NCBI GenBank assembly: GCA_015143295.1
Contig: CM026571.1
Coordinates: 34,500,505-34,564,504, forward strand
Direction: 5' to 3'
From: Tetracentron sinense
Taxonomy: Eukaryota; Streptophyta; Magnoliopsida; Trochodendrales; Trochodendraceae
Length of the DNA stretch: 64,000 nt
Of the stretch, positions 1 to 12,250 are shown piece after piece. Made by a program: the position numbers and the translations under genes. The notes below the pieces were generated by a model. It was not told the origin of the DNA, did no database searches, and saw only the letters and a list, made by a program, of their open reading frames with translations. Position 1 is the stretch's first letter. Each line of letters opens with the position of its first letter.

Positions 1-872
1 ACCTTCAAAACTCAGGTTAGGGGTAAGAAATTTCTCATTAATCCGGATGTCATTGCCTTTTTCATTAGTGCCCCTCGGATTCCGAGTGCCTATTACCCTT
101 ACCAATATCCTACCGATGAGGATAAGCATGATTTGGACATGGTGACCAGCAATCTTTGGGATGATCCCTCATAAAAATGGACTCATCCTTCTTTACCTCA
201 CTCCAGTCTTTCATATTTGGGTCGTCTCCTTCATCTTATTATGTGTTCCAACATTCATCCCAAGGTGCACTCTACTACTCTGAGTGTTGATAGGGCTCGG
301 TTCCTGTATAGTATCATGACTGGAGACACTATTGATACTGGTGCTCACATTATTGACCTAATCCTTCAGGCTATCGCTGTGCATCAAAAGCGAGCTGCTC
401 TTCCTTTTAGTGTCCTCATCACCAATCTCATGTTTGTTGAGGGTGTTCGGGCTCGTTCCTCTGAGGCTATTAACCCTTCCTTAGGACCCATCTGTGCTCG
501 CACCTTGGTTAGTAGTCTGTCCCATGCTGTGATGCCAGAGTATGCAGAGGACATTGATGATGACATCGTTCCTTCGGCCCCGGATGCCAGTCCCACTCCC
601 AGCCATGCTCGAGCTCCGCAGGGCCCTAGTCCTTCAAGACAATGGCTACCATGCTTGCTGATATGTCGGCTGCTCAGTCACATTTTGCTACTGATCTTTA
701 TGCCCACCTAGATTCTCATGCCACTGCTACTCAGGACAGTTTTTCGGCGACTAATCGCCGGATTGATGCACTTTCCGACATAGTGCAGGCATCTCGCCAG
801 GAGCTTCGCCATTTTCGTTCTCGATATCAGGACGATGTTGCTCGTCACTTTCCTTCGCCCCAGGATGATTAG
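1..872 (+). pseudogene. C0: env-like / plant-transposon-domain ORF remnant
   Basis: The sense frame is open from base 1, broken by a TAA at 172-174, continues to about 640, then shifts frame and ends at the TAG before 873. The region around residues 70-150 (VHSTTLSVDRARFLYSIMTG, then a run on ALPFSVLITNLM) resembles the 'putative plant transposon protein' domain found in extra ORFs of plant LTR elements, such as the one after pol in SIRE/Maximus Copia elements. The C-terminal part is Pro/Ser-rich and then polar and helical, with no clear transmembrane segment. It lies upstream of purine tracts and a 3' LTR, which is where an extra 3' ORF of a SIRE-type element would sit. The 5' part of the element is outside the window. 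Family assignment is by pattern recognition only; with one stop and one frameshift it is a pseudogene. Confidence 0.55.
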
Positions 873-1584
873 CTCTTATTGCGATGATGGTTTTCGCCTT
901 GTTTTGCTCATAGTTTATGCTTGATGTAGCTAGTTCGATGTGTGTAGTATGCGACTGGGTTGAACTTTATGTTGTGCACCCTTGGTTCCTGTATATGGGA
1001 TGTTTTTGCTTTGTTTCTGCAGTTTAGTTCTTGCCTCTGCTTTCTTGTTTTTCTCTATGCTCTTGCTCCTTGCTAATCATATTGCTTCATGCTAGAGTCT
1101 CTGTTATGCAGGAATGCTGTTCCCTTGGCAATTCAAGCCAAAAAGGGGGAGAAGGTGCCTAAGTTTGATCACATGTTATTCATCATATGTGAAATTGCTA
1201 TGTCATATTATCTTCGGTTACATACTGACATGTTGCATATATTCACATTACTCTCCTATTCATGATTTTGAAACCTTGTCGGACGGGATCTCAGATTGAG
1301 GGGGAGAACTCAGACTCCTTGCATGATGTTCATTGTTTCAATATTTATCTTCTTTTATGAAATTCCCCCATGCTTCACGAAGGTATTGGTTGTTTCAAAA
1401 GTTTCAGGTTTGATTGATGATTCAAAGATCGTGTAACGCATACTGCTCCATGGAAGAGGTCCAAATGTCCAGTGTCATGTATTTTTTTTATTCTCTTGGT
1501 TTCTTGTGGGTTTAAGAGAATCTGTAAAGCCATGACCATTAGTTTTATTGGTTGTTTTGTCTCGGAATTGTCAAAGGGGGAGAT
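873..1584 (+). other. C0: 3' untranslated region with repeated polypurine tracts
   Basis: No gene. There are three G-rich purine tracts, near 1139-1154, 1297-1308 and 1571-1584. The last directly abuts the LTR and is the expected plus-strand primer site. Multiple internal polypurine tracts before the 3' LTR are common in SIRE-type Copia elements. Confidence 0.7.
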
Positions 1585-1867
1585 TGTAAAGTCAAAATGT
1601 TGTTGGCAAAATTCCGAGCCCAAAATGTTGTATTTAGGTCATAGTAGGTCTCATCTGGTTTGAAGACAAAGTGAAGAAGAAGCCGTGAAGGATCTTGAAG
1701 TCTCATCACTCACAGTGGCTCAAAAGTTGGGATTAAGAAAGAGACCTAGTTGACCCTATGATACCTCATGAAAATACTCATTCATCATTAAAAATAAGTC
1801 AAATTGGAGAAGGGGTGATAGGGGAATGCATTCAATGGTTAAAAAGTTGAAAAACCAAAATAATGCA

Positions 1868-2102
1868 CCCCAGGGTCAACCCTGACCGTTTTGGGTTGAC
1901 CTTGAAGAGCCCCCAATTTTTACCATGTTTTTTGGCAGAGAGTGAAAATTTTGAGGGTCACTAAGGGCCAACCGGTCGACCGAATGGCACCATCCGATCG
2001 ACCGAATGTGCCCCATGGGTCAACCTTGATATGGATTTTAGGCTGAAACTTGATTTTGCTATAATGGGTCGACCCAGGGACCCCCAGGGTCAACCCTGAT
2101 AT
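1868..2102. repeat. C0 LTR: cluster of GGTCAACC/GGTCGACC dyads
   Basis: Repeated short inverted-symmetry motifs: GGGTCAACCCT (twice), GGGTTGACC, ACCGGTCGACCG, CCGATCGACCG and GGGTCGACCC. They lie 55-290 bp upstream of the TATA box. The same placement recurs in nearly all other LTRs of the window, with different motif sequences. Confidence 0.75.
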
Positions 2103-2156
2103 GAAAAAAACTTTCCAAAATCACTTTTTAGCAACTTCTAATCCCTTGGACCTTTT

Positions 2157-2166
2157 CTATATATAA
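2157..2166 (+). promoter_or_regulatory. C0 LTR TATA box
   Basis: CTATATATAA lies mid-LTR, about 570 bp from the LTR start, as expected for the U3/R border. No transcription data are available. Confidence 0.55.
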
Positions 2167-2792
2167 GGGACTTCTCCCAATCCGTGAGGGACATCAATTG
2201 GAGACTTTTTAGAGCACTTTGTGCTTGCTTTGAGCTTATGAAAACTCTATGGTTCATTGATCTTCATCTCTAATAATTGACCTCTAGGTTTTGCATGATT
2301 CTAAAGCATATTTTCTATACTTTGCATTAGATGATCCTTAAGCATTAAGAGATCATCCTAGGGCTTCCACAAACCCTAAAACCCACTGTTACTCTACTGT
2401 GAGTGGTGGTTAGCCTGTGCTAAAGCCGTCAAGGACGGAGATCGGTCTTTGGAGACCGTGGTTGATCACTTTGAGTAAGATTGGCCGGTGAGGAACCGGA
2501 GCTGCTGTTGCGGAGATCGAACGTGCTGTGTTCGTGGTTTGCAAGCTGACGAATCGATACCGAGGAACATTGTGTCGTGTCCGGTTGGGTAAGATTCGAG
2601 TCTTGTATTGTTTAAATCTTCTCATAGTGGATTATGTGCTGGACTAGGTCCCGTGGTTTTTCCCGGAAGAGTTTTTCACGTAAAATTCCTGTGTGTTCAA
2701 GTGAGTTTGGCTGTGTGTGATTGATTAAAATTAAAATTGGTAGTGAAAATTATAGTAGACCATTCACCCCCCCTCTAGGTCTAAGAGTGCAT

Positions 2793-5339
2793 TGGAATAA
2801 GGAATTTCATTGTTGAATGGTGGATGGGTTCTATGATCATGCCTTCTCTCTCTATTCTCTTCTCTTTCTTCATATGGGCTGTACTCCCCTTGAGCACCCT
2901 ATTTTGGGTGGTTTCTCAAGGTTTCTTATTTTGAATATGATGTAATCTTAGTATTAGGAGTTGCTGATTTTTCTATGGAGAAATTGAATTGAAGATAGAA
3001 GATCATGGTGATCGCATGGAGAATAAATCTTGGAAGGCGTTCTACAAGAGTAGTTGTAGGATTTCTAAGATAGCATGATCATATGAACCCATTGTGTGGC
3101 TATATTATGTATTTCATGTGATGATTTGTTATAGCTTTTAGTTGTTTAGAAAAGTCCATAACCCTTGTGATAATGTGATTATCATTTTTATGCAAATTTT
3201 GGATAATTGGATCAAACCCTACAATATGTGTTTTGTTGAAACATAAAAAGTTTGTGTTTGAATAAAACACATTATTATAGCCCTTTTGGACATGATGCAT
3301 GTAGTTCCATGTTGAAATTTTTACGTGAAATATGTTACTTGCATAATTATGCGATAATTGTGTCTTAATTGGCATAGATGTAAGCTAACAATATTCACGA
3401 TTATCGGAAGTGCTTGAGTGACACTTATAGACCCTTGTAGAGGTCTTAGAGAGTTGTTTAGAAACTCTCATAATGTCTTTTAGACTTAGAGTTGGTGAAC
3501 CCTAATGTACTAAAAATAATTCGTAGAGAATTAAAGGGTAATATAGTCAATTTTGACTTATGGGCTTTAGTGATGCACATGGACACTTTATAATTGTTAT
3601 TTTGGGCACATGGTGCTTGGTATAACCAATGGTCCATCATATGGATGAATGAACCATCTAAAGCCCACTGATGTTAAAAATGACCTTTGTAACCTTGGAT
3701 TAGATCCATTATGATTTCTGGGGCTAGTGGGAGTTTATTGGAATTAGTTTGATCTAATTAAACGAAATTTGATTTATTATCATGTAATGATATTTGTATA
3801 TTGTTTTATACATGTGATACAATGATAAATATTGTGAATGTTTTTTATATATGCATTAGATGTATAATTTATTCATGATATTCTGTTTTCCCTCAAGAAA
3901 AATATTAAGTGAAGTAAATGGGCTAATTTATCCTACGGGATAATTTCTCCTACGACCTTCCATTATCAATAAGACTAGGAATTAATTAGCCTGAGTCTTG
4001 TCTTGCCAAAAGGTATTGACATAATTCAGTCTGAATTAAACTCCTAGAGCCTTATTTCTATAGTAGATAGGTTTGTTTATGTCCTGATAGGGAGTGCTAA
4101 CTAAAATGAGGGCACAGCCCTACTTGATCATATGACGAACCAGAATGATGGGTTTCACTTAACCAAGGAACATGGTGGCTGAAACAGTGACAGTCATGTT
4201 GTCCTTGGAGGTCGCAAGAAAATTGGGAATCATTGATTTGCATAAGGAGTTATGCATGAGATACTCAGTGATGGATAGTTACTATCCACCTTGTAGTGCA
4301 TGTGTGGTACTATCGTAAAATGGAAGATTCCATGTGTATTATAAGGCACCCAATGCTCATCAGAAATATGAAGTAAAATATTTCCTAATTTTTTAGATTG
4401 AGGGGTCTATGAAATTTGACTGAATAATGATCAATATTATCAAAGATTGAAAGCCCTAATCTAATGATATTATAATGTGTGAAATATTATGATGTATGTT
4501 TTATTGCCATGTCATTCTATAACCACCTTACCATGACTTTAATGAAAATCTCTTGACCAATTCAAAGTGTTTGGAATGGAAAATAATCTCAAGTTTGTGC
4601 TTACTATCTAAAGAATTGCTCAAGTTCTCATTACTAATGTTAAATCTCATTTGAGATGTTTATTGAATACAATAGGGCTGCTAGGCAGCTTACTATATAA
4701 AAGGACAAGTAGACACCAAGTTGACTAGGGAAACCCAATCACAAAGAATATGATAGAGATCATGGGATTCATAAATCCCAATTCTTGGTGCTGAGATAAA
4801 TTTATGGGATTAGAGGATATGATCCTTAACTAACTCCCAGAGTTCTTTAATATGGTTTTGTTGAACAAGTAAGAAATCAGATTGTTTGAAATCCTACATG
4901 TTGCATATGGCTAAGATCCTTTGAAGAGTTCAATGTTATTTGCAAAGATGTTCAAAACAGTTGGATTCTCTAAATTCTGAGCATTTATGCAAAGGAAAGA
5001 AATCCAAGATTTTCCATTGGAAATATATTATGGTAGTATGGACAAGGGCTCTTCTGAAAAGAAAGGATAGTATAAGGATTTTGCTTCATAGTAAAACAAT
5101 TGGTCATTGGATATAGGACAAACCTTTGGAAGGATTGTCCAGCTTGTATACTCATCAAGTCCAACTTAATTGTTGGAACCTCTAGCTCCTAATGCTTGGT
5201 ATGATCTTGCATAAGTGCAACAGTTGCATGTTTGTTAAGGAGAAGGAGAAATCTGAGTAGATAAAACTTCTACTTGGGAATGAAACAAAAGTTGGATGAT
5301 CGTAATCATATGATCTACCATTAAGAGGTAGCTAACTTT
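2793..5339 (+). pseudogene. E: Copia internal region, 5' half, heavily degenerate
   Basis: AT-rich and full of stops. The first 250 bp (about 2800-3050) match the reverse complement of about 26957-27195, so both belong to the same Copia family (E and E'). I cannot trace gag or protease residue by residue. The order, ahead of recognisable integrase and RT at 5340-5920, implies that the 4500-5300 stretch derives from gag and protease. The 5' LTR of E is not in the window; C0 sits where E's left part should be. Confidence 0.5.
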
Positions 5340-5610
5340 ATTTCACCTTTTTTGAAAAGTTCAAGGAATTCCGCAATGAAATAAAGAAATAGCTAGGTAA
5401 GTCTTCCACGATTGAGAAGAGTACCTCTTAATAGAAATTTCATAAGTTACTCTCATTACATCTTGTCTCAGATAATTCCAATAACAAACCATAGCATGAT
5501 GGTGTTGTTAAATCGAATTATATTGGATATGATTCGATGGAAGATGAGCTTGGGATTCGCATTAGAGACATTTAGTCTCTATTCCTGGATAACAAAAGAT
5601 ATTTGTAAAC
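5340..5610 (+). pseudogene. E: Copia integrase fragment
   Basis: The translation shows FEKFKEFRNEI (the plant Copia KFKEFK region). After frame changes it shows RRVPLNRNFISYSHYILSQ and then LLNRIILDMIRWKMS, which lines up with the Copia integrase motif 'RRNRTLLDMVRSMMS'. Order and spacing match the second half of the DDE integrase core. Stops and frameshifts rule out function. Confidence 0.7.
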
Positions 5611-5692
5611 AGGAATACAAGTTTCATAGTAGAGAAACTAAATCTAGTATTGTTCTAGAAGCAAAAGCCCAATAGACCGATAATTATGAGAA

Positions 5693-5920
5693 TTGATAGA
5701 GATCAACTCTCTACTCTCACTATACCTAAATAGTACACTAGAACCCATAGGTCTCAGAATCTGTAGTTGGACTAACTTTTATTTTGATAAAGTAATCAAA
5801 CTGTTTGATTTTCATCTAAGAATGAAAGTATCCTTTGTGTGCAAATTGGTTAGTGCGAGCATAATTACTTTCCTGGCTCTATGCAAAGATAATATTCTTT
5901 TCATTGTAAATGAAGTATGA
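5693..5920 (+). pseudogene. E: Copia reverse transcriptase fragment
   Basis: The segment SASIITFLALCKDNILFIVNEV aligns with the Copia RT active-site block 'SIITFLVLYVDDILLIGNDV'. The catalytic YVDD has decayed to CKDN, so the enzyme is dead. The preceding SWTNFYFDKVIKLFDF matches the 'SWNIHFDEVIKSFGF' stretch of the same domain. Integrase before RT confirms Copia order. Confidence 0.8.
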
Positions 5921-6431
5921 ATATTATTCTTCTCTTAGATTTGATCTAGTAATTTTGCAATGAAGGACAAAAACTTTGACAACATGTTTTCTTAGTCCTA
6001 AATGGTTTAGAGACAAAAGGAAAATAATATTGTTATTCTCCCAATAACAATCATGTTTTTGTGCAAATAAGATACCAAGAAAAGAGTTTCTACCTTTATG
6101 GAATGGAATCAGTTTCTCTTAGACATGTGATATAATGAGAAAGTATACTTGCACTAGACCGGATATTCATCACATGTTGATGTGATAAGATATTGGTCAG
6201 ATTAGTCTGGAGTATTGTACAATGGTAAAGCACAAGCAAGTTAACCTTAGAAAATGACTATTGGGCAATATCATTTTTGTTTAGACTTTTAAGACTGTGC
6301 TTATCGATAATAAATTTGCAAGAGTTGTAAGTGTTAATGCATCACTACAACAGTTGTGGTAAAGCAGACATGATAGACCTATGTATATTAAGTTAAGCTT
6401 CAGCTGGTGTTTAAGAAACATCACTGAGAAG

Positions 6432-6473
6432 ATGGGCATTACATCTAACTGGCTTAGAGTGCAAGTGGGAGAT
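6432..6473 (+). pseudogene. E: Copia RNase H C-terminus and polypurine tract
   Basis: MGITSNWL at 6432-6455 is the usual C-terminal end of plant Copia polyproteins. The normal stop is lost through a one-base deletion after the Leu codon. The purine tract aagtgggagat follows at 6463-6473 and touches the LTR. Confidence 0.75.
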
Positions 6474-8693
6474 TGTTGGACATATATGCCCTCGAAAGCC
6501 AATAAGAGACTTTTCTATATTGATTAAATAAATATCACATTCACACAACCAACTATAAAGGGTATTTATATTAATTACTATCTCATATGATGAAGACATA
6601 AAGTTCCTTAGGTAACATTGTAGGAAAATCATGCAAAGGTTGTGAGGAGATATGATTTTCCAGTTTCTTGTAAACCTAATATTGTTAGAAGCCTCTAGAG
6701 TACTGGTTGGGCGCCGTACTTCATCATGGCTTGAACATGTGTAGTTCTATGAGATAGTGTGATGAATCTCATTCATAGAGAGTGGTGACTCTTGACTAAC
6801 ATATGAGTATATGTAGCAAGTCCATAATACTGAACGGGATCACTAGTGGATACCCTATGGAATACACTGTCATATTGTATTAGGATTATCCATTTGACAA
6901 ATTGTCCTTAGACTTGAGAGGTTAACATCTTCTCAGACATCTGTCTATATGGCTTTGATGTGCCAATCAGCAATGTCCAATACACAAGACTAACTCCGGG
7001 TACGTTGGGTCAAGTACACAATGTTTGGCGAAGTGTGTAAACACTCAATAAGGAATCCAGTACTCCTTAATTGGAGATAATGATATCAAGGTGATACTTG
7101 TTGAACTGAACTATTAAATCCAGTACTGGTGCTTTTCGGTAAAATGGTCTTTATCGAAGTTGATATTTTCAATATGGAAAAGTATATATAACTATATATG
7201 TCAGTTTTTTTCTAATGTTTCTTCAAAAGTGTTTTGGAGGTTCAGTTCAATGAAAAAGTAATCATGAGAAAGGGTTCTATTCATAAGCTAGGGACTAGAC
7301 AGTGGAATTGTTCCAATCCCGGAAGCTTACAAGTGCTATCGGAATGTGGAATGATTTATTTGTAAGTAAATCTTGAGATAGAAATACCTGCAAGTAATTC
7401 TCTATTTTCTGGAGGTTAATCACATTGTGTTAATTGACATTAATTATGATTGGTGGAAGTCCAAGGATATAAATAAAATTCTATAATCCTAACGGAGTGT
7501 AGGAAGTGTGTTTCCTAGTAACAATGCTTTAACCAAAAAGGTGAAGTACTTGGTCCCACAACCGGAAATAGGAGATCCTTTTAGATCTCACACACAAAGA
7601 CCTTCTTAAAGTATTTAATTTAATTATTAATTTAATTAATTAATTTCTCTACGTAATCATTATATGGTATAGTGAAGCTCTAAAAGGTGGAATCACATTA
7701 GATGTGAAAAACCAAATGGGTAGGACCCATTGGGAATTATTTTAAAAGAATAATTAAAGTGACCTAATAGGGTTTGGAACCCTAGGGGCGTCTGGAGTGG
7801 GGCCCACCTAGGGTGGGACACCCACTTCAAGGAGATAATAATAGTTATTATTATTTAATTAGTTTCTAATAACTAATATCCTTATTGGATAAGGTTAGTT
7901 AGTTAGTTAGAGCTAGTTACTAATTAAAGATTTCTTGTTGGACAATGATTCTATTAGTTTCTTACTAATCAAGGAATCCTAATTGGATTAGGATAAGGAT
8001 AAGATTAGTTGGACACTAATGGATGAGGTTTGTTTCTATTATTGATTAATCCTAATTGGATTAGGAGAAATCAAGAATAGAAAGAATTGAGGAATCCTTA
8101 TTGGATAAGGATTAGGAGACTTGGGTTCCAAGCAACCCAAGCAAACCCTTTAAATAGAGGTGGACGTCCAAGACTTGGGACATAATTAAAAATTCCAGAT
8201 TTTTAATATCTCCTCTCCTCTCCTCAAAGTCCATGCCCTCCCCTCTCTTTCTAGAGGTGTACGGTCACCCCTCTCCCCTTTTCTCTTCTCTTGTTTTTCT
8301 AGTTTAACAAATAATGAAGAAGATCAAGGATCTTGTTCATCAAGAAAGAGTTCTTGATCAATAAAGATTTGATCTTTATTTCAAGATCCTAGGACTGGAA
8401 ATTTGGAAGGGCCATTAGCTTCCATTAGAGAAAGCTTTAAAGAAAAAGAAGGTTTGTGTGGATTGCGAAGGAGACTTGACGCTTGTGAAGTTTCGTCTGT
8501 TTTCTTATTCTATCTTAGATTTTTCTATCTACCATTCTCTCGTGGATTTTACTTATCTATTTCTAAGTCGCAAAGGTGATTGTGATTTTTACTCTCATTG
8601 AATGAAATCAATTAGAATCTTAGTCAGATCTTAGGATTTGATGTATGCCCCCCAAGAACTGTGTTTCTAAAATTAAAAAAAGGCATACTTTCA
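6474..8693 (+). mobile_element. E: Copia 3' LTR, sense +
   Basis: It starts TGTTGGACATATATG right after the polypurine tract. Its first kilobase matches the reverse complement of about 30200-31303 (E'), including the segments on 'caaaagtgttttggaggttcag' and the AACTCCGGGTACGTTGGGT block. The right end is placed at ...GGCATACTTTCA because C1 LTR sequence begins just after it. It holds the dyad-like GTGGGGCCCACCTAGGGTGG near 7797 and further AT-rich sequence, with no coding region. It appears inserted in the C1 3' LTR. Confidence 0.75.
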
Positions 8694-9828
8694 GGAAGAA
8701 CAATAAAGTGCGGATTAATAGAAGACAAACAAATTACAACACAAGGATTTTTACGTGGAAACCCTTCTAGGAAAAACCACGGGACCTAGTCTAGCAAAGA
8801 GATCACTAAGACAAAGTAAAGATACTTACAGACTCGAACCTTACCCAAATAGGACTCGAACTCATTGATCCACGGCTAGCCCTACATGCCTCAACAAGTA
8901 ATCACATTCTCGCAAGACCCGTGAACAACCTCAGCAGCCTCTGCTTCTCTTGAGTCTCGACAACCACGATCTCCAAAAGATCGATCTCCATCCATGACGG
9001 CTTCGGATTCTACCAACCAAATATTCACGATCCTTCTTGGATCGATCTCCTTCGCAAAGGCTCCGGGACACACCGGCCAAAGTTTTCTTCACAGAACGAA
9101 TTGATGATTTTAATTAATTACACAATCCCTAGATGTATCCCAATCAATGGAGTAATCAAGCAAGCAATGATAGAAGAATAGCTTGTAATCTCTAGGATGA
9201 AAGAGGGGAGGAGAATGGGTTAGAGCAACCCCAATAATCCTTTAGAAACACTCTAAACTCTCACAAACTTCCTTGGTTCAAATGGGGATTCAAACCCGAC
9301 ATATATAGAAGCAAAAAACCAATTTAGAAACTCAAAATATGCTGAATTCGTGCTTACCGGTCAACTGGCTCTTAGGGACAGTCGACCTCCTGTCAAACTT
9401 TTCTTAAAAACACAAAAACAGTAGCTTATTTTCGACAGCCGGTAGACCACTCATAAATCCGGTCAACTGGGATTTAAAACTTGTCTTTTGCTTTTTATTT
9501 TTTCATCAAAGTTGTAGATCTTTTCGATACGGTCGATTTGATATATTATGGAGCAAAATCAAAGCTACGGTCAATGAGATATGTCTCTAACAAGGAACCT
9601 TGGTTTTTAAGATCCTCTAACACTCTTAAGGCTACATATCTAGTCAGCTAAGGTTCATATGATTATTCTAAGTCAATTTAACAAAGGCTATGATCGGAAT
9701 GTCTTCGAAGTATCTTCTTCAGTTTTCATCTTCACTTGTCTTGGACGCTTGTAGGTAATGACACAAGATACACTAGACTCACTTGTTTTGACACAGGAAT
9801 AAGCCAACACTAAAACATGGACTTTACA
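8694..9828 (-). mobile_element. C1: 3' LTR (partial), gag-only SIRE-like Copia
   Basis: Read on the minus strand it starts TGTAAAGTCCATG at 9828 and runs left to 8694, where E interrupts it. The stretch aagaacaataaagtgcgg just after 8694 recurs at about 18351 in the other C1 LTR, which fixes the pairing. It has a TATA-like TCTATATATG near 9300 and GGTCAACTGG-type dyads at 9355-9480. Confidence 0.8.
9355..9480. repeat. C1 LTR: CCGGTCAACTGG-type dyads
   Basis: ACCGGTCAACTGG, CAGTCGACC and CCGGTCAACTGG lie just upstream (minus sense) of the TATA-like sequence near 9300. This matches the dyad block position in C0 and C2. Confidence 0.6.
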
Positions 9829-10726
9829 ATCTCCCCCTTTGGCAGTTCCATAACAAAACCAAACTGAAGTACATGACTTGACACAAACTCACCCGAACAC
9901 ATCAAAACGATGAATTAGGGCATTACAGGACTCCAACACAATTACATGACACAAATGAAATACAACCCAACTTAGAGATACTTGAAGCTCTTGTCATGTA
10001 AGATCTATTTACTGCAAACCTGGACCTGCACATGCTAATCAAACACCCCATGAAACATGTATGAAATATGAAAATAAATAAACAAAGGTATTGCAAGTAA
10101 TGTACTGAACTAGGGAAATAATACCCTAACATTCTCCCATTTTTTGGCACAATTACCAAAGGTAGGCAAGAAACCAATATCACAACAATATATCAATTTA
10201 GAGCATAAGCAATATCAAGGAAACCACAATATAATCAAGCAACTGTAGACAATGCAGGGACTATAGAGCAGGGAATAAAATATACCAATACAAAACAAAA
10301 ACTCCCCCTCAACAACTCAACTTTATCTTTTCCTCCTAAGATCAAGGACACCACCAAAAGCGGGCACCTATGCTAGAAAATGCTCATGCCAAACAAAAAA
10401 AGAAACACATAATAATATTACATAAAAATATCATGTGTCACACAAACATGCATCAAAAGCATTCTAAGCAGTAGTAATTTAAAATTACAAATCCAATGAA
10501 TAACATGATTAATCTGTCCGACTAAGGATACACTTCTAACTAAATCTCATGGAATGCTAAAGCATAGCCAATTCACTTAGTCACATTTAGTGAACAATTC
10601 AAAAGTGAAGCTTTGTGTGTAGTGGTGGTGTGACTAGATACTAAATCAAGGTTTCTTTCCCTTTCCAAGGATATGACATTAACCACTAAGGGAACTCCAG
10701 GAGACACAAATCTTAGAAGTCAAACC
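9829..10726 (-). other. C1: polypurine tract and 3' untranslated region, left part
   Basis: The minus-strand polypurine tract is at 9829-9842, with further tracts near 10135 and 10300. No coding sequence. It is collinear with C2 at 36495-36932 plus 60470-61000, and continues at 15445 beyond two solo LTRs. The pre-insertion site reads correctly in C2 near 61008. Confidence 0.75.
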
Positions 10727-10934
10727 TAGTTTGTAGAGCCCCGGACCTTTTCACATTTAATGCATGACACTTTCGTTGCCATTTTACCTTTAAAGAGGTA
10801 TACTTAATAAATAAGGAAGAAATTGGAAATTCCGAAACGTCAGAAATGTTCGTTTTCGAAGTACGAACCCAACGCAAGTTGAATCATCGAAATCGGACGA
10901 ACGAGTCAAAAGTTATGGCCAAAACAGTCGGGAC

Positions 10935-11135
10935 CAGCAGAGCACCGATCGCTCGGTCCATGGAGCGATCGATCGGTCCAAAACCGATCGCTCGGAGGTT
11001 ATCGACTGGTCGAGATTTTTGTATGGGGAAATTTTCCAGAGAGTGAAATTTTAACCGATCGCTCGGTTATGAAACCGATCGATCGGTAGGCAACCGATCG
11101 ATCGGTCATTAACACCGATCGCTCGGTACTCGCGT
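10935..11135. repeat. S1 LTR: CCGATCGNTCGG dyad cluster with cassette
   Basis: At least eight near-palindromes of the form ACCGATCGATCGGT or ACCGATCGCTCGGT are spaced 10-40 bp apart. Between them sits the cassette GTATGGGGAAATTTTCCAG followed by AGAGTGAAATTTT. The cluster lies roughly 60-250 bp upstream of the inferred transcription start. Confidence 0.85.
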
Positions 11136-12001
11136 TTTTGCAGAAAATTTAGAAAGGGTGTTTTAGTCTTTTGGGTGGTTTACTCTTACCTTAAGAGTCT
11201 TGCCCGAGCCTTTAGGGCTTATTTGCAATACTTAGAAGATTGAGAGCTAAGGAAAGGAGAAGAAGGCGATCCCTAACCTAGGGTTTGATTTTTGGAAGGG
11301 AAATCAAAGGGTTTGAGACCCTAGATCATCCTCAAGCACGTTTTCCTTCAAGATCTCGGCTCAAGCTCGTGTTCGGAGCTAGGGCAGCAACTCACGGTCG
11401 TTTGGAAGAGGGATTTCTTCCTCATCTCTTCAAGGTCGGTACTTCTTACTACCCTCCTAGTTATAGCTTCTCTTTTCCTTTATTTCTTCTTATTTTCCTT
11501 CACTTATATATGTGTTATGAGATTGGTGGTATGAATGGTGAATGGAGGTGGATGTTGGCGAATGGATGTCGTGTGGATGATGTGATGAATGAATGGGAAA
11601 GGGCATTGTACTAATAATGAACATACAAGTGTGATGTGGGCATAACCCACCTAGAAAAGCATGATCTAGGTTAAGTGAAAAAAATGAGCACACCCTATGT
11701 TTGATGAATTGCCAAGGTGAACAAAATAGAGGATAAATTAAGGGAACCCATGCTTAATTACTCTTGAAATTGTTAGGGTTCATGATAGTGTGTTTCTTAC
11801 ATTTCTTAAAATGTGTAGATTATTACTCACTTAAATTGTTATATGTTATGCTTTGTGAATTACCCCAAATTGCCATATTTAATTCCAAATGCAAGTATGC
11901 ACACGATTTCACGAGCACGAATGCATGGCACGTTTTATCGGTGTTTTCAAGAATACGGTTTAGAGGTGGGGCATATCTTACGACATGTTTTACCTCGTTC
12001 A

Positions 12002-12250
12002 TGGCATGACAAGCATAATCATTCTAGGAAGAAGGGTCTCCCTTCCCTCACAAGTAGTTTACTTTTCCAAGCAAGCACGACAAGACATGGCATGACAAGC
12101 ATAATCATTCTAGGAAGAAGGGTCTCCCTTCCCTCACAAGTAGTTTACTTTTCCAAGCAAGCATGACAAGACATGGCATGACAAGCATAATCATTCTAGG
12201 AAGAAGGGTCTCCCTTCCCTCACAAGTAGTTTACTTTCCAAGCAAGCATG
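12002..12250. repeat. S1 LTR: 86-bp tandem repeat, about 2.9 copies
   Basis: The phrase tggcatgacaag starts at 12002, 12088 and 12174, exactly 86 bp apart. Each unit contains the short dyad GAAGGGTCTCCCTTC. Confidence 0.9.

Larger units (their letters stand above)
1585..2792 (+). mobile_element. C0: 3' LTR, SIRE-like Copia, sense +
   Basis: It starts TGTAAAGTC directly after the polypurine tract and ends near ...AGTGCA at about 2792 (right edge plus or minus a few bases). The first bases match the LTR start of C1 (read from 9828 downwards). The segment on the cccgtggtttttcc motif near 2650 also matches C1 and C2. It has a TATA box near 2157 and a block of GGTCGACC-type dyads just before it. 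The sequence to the right is E, so C0 appears to be nested in E. Its 5' LTR and left target duplication are outside the window. Confidence 0.8.

Noticed and set aside
3100-3640. Minus-strand open frames of 60-90 codons in E
   Set aside because: Antisense to a decayed Copia internal region, no similarity, AT-rich composition makes them expected by chance.
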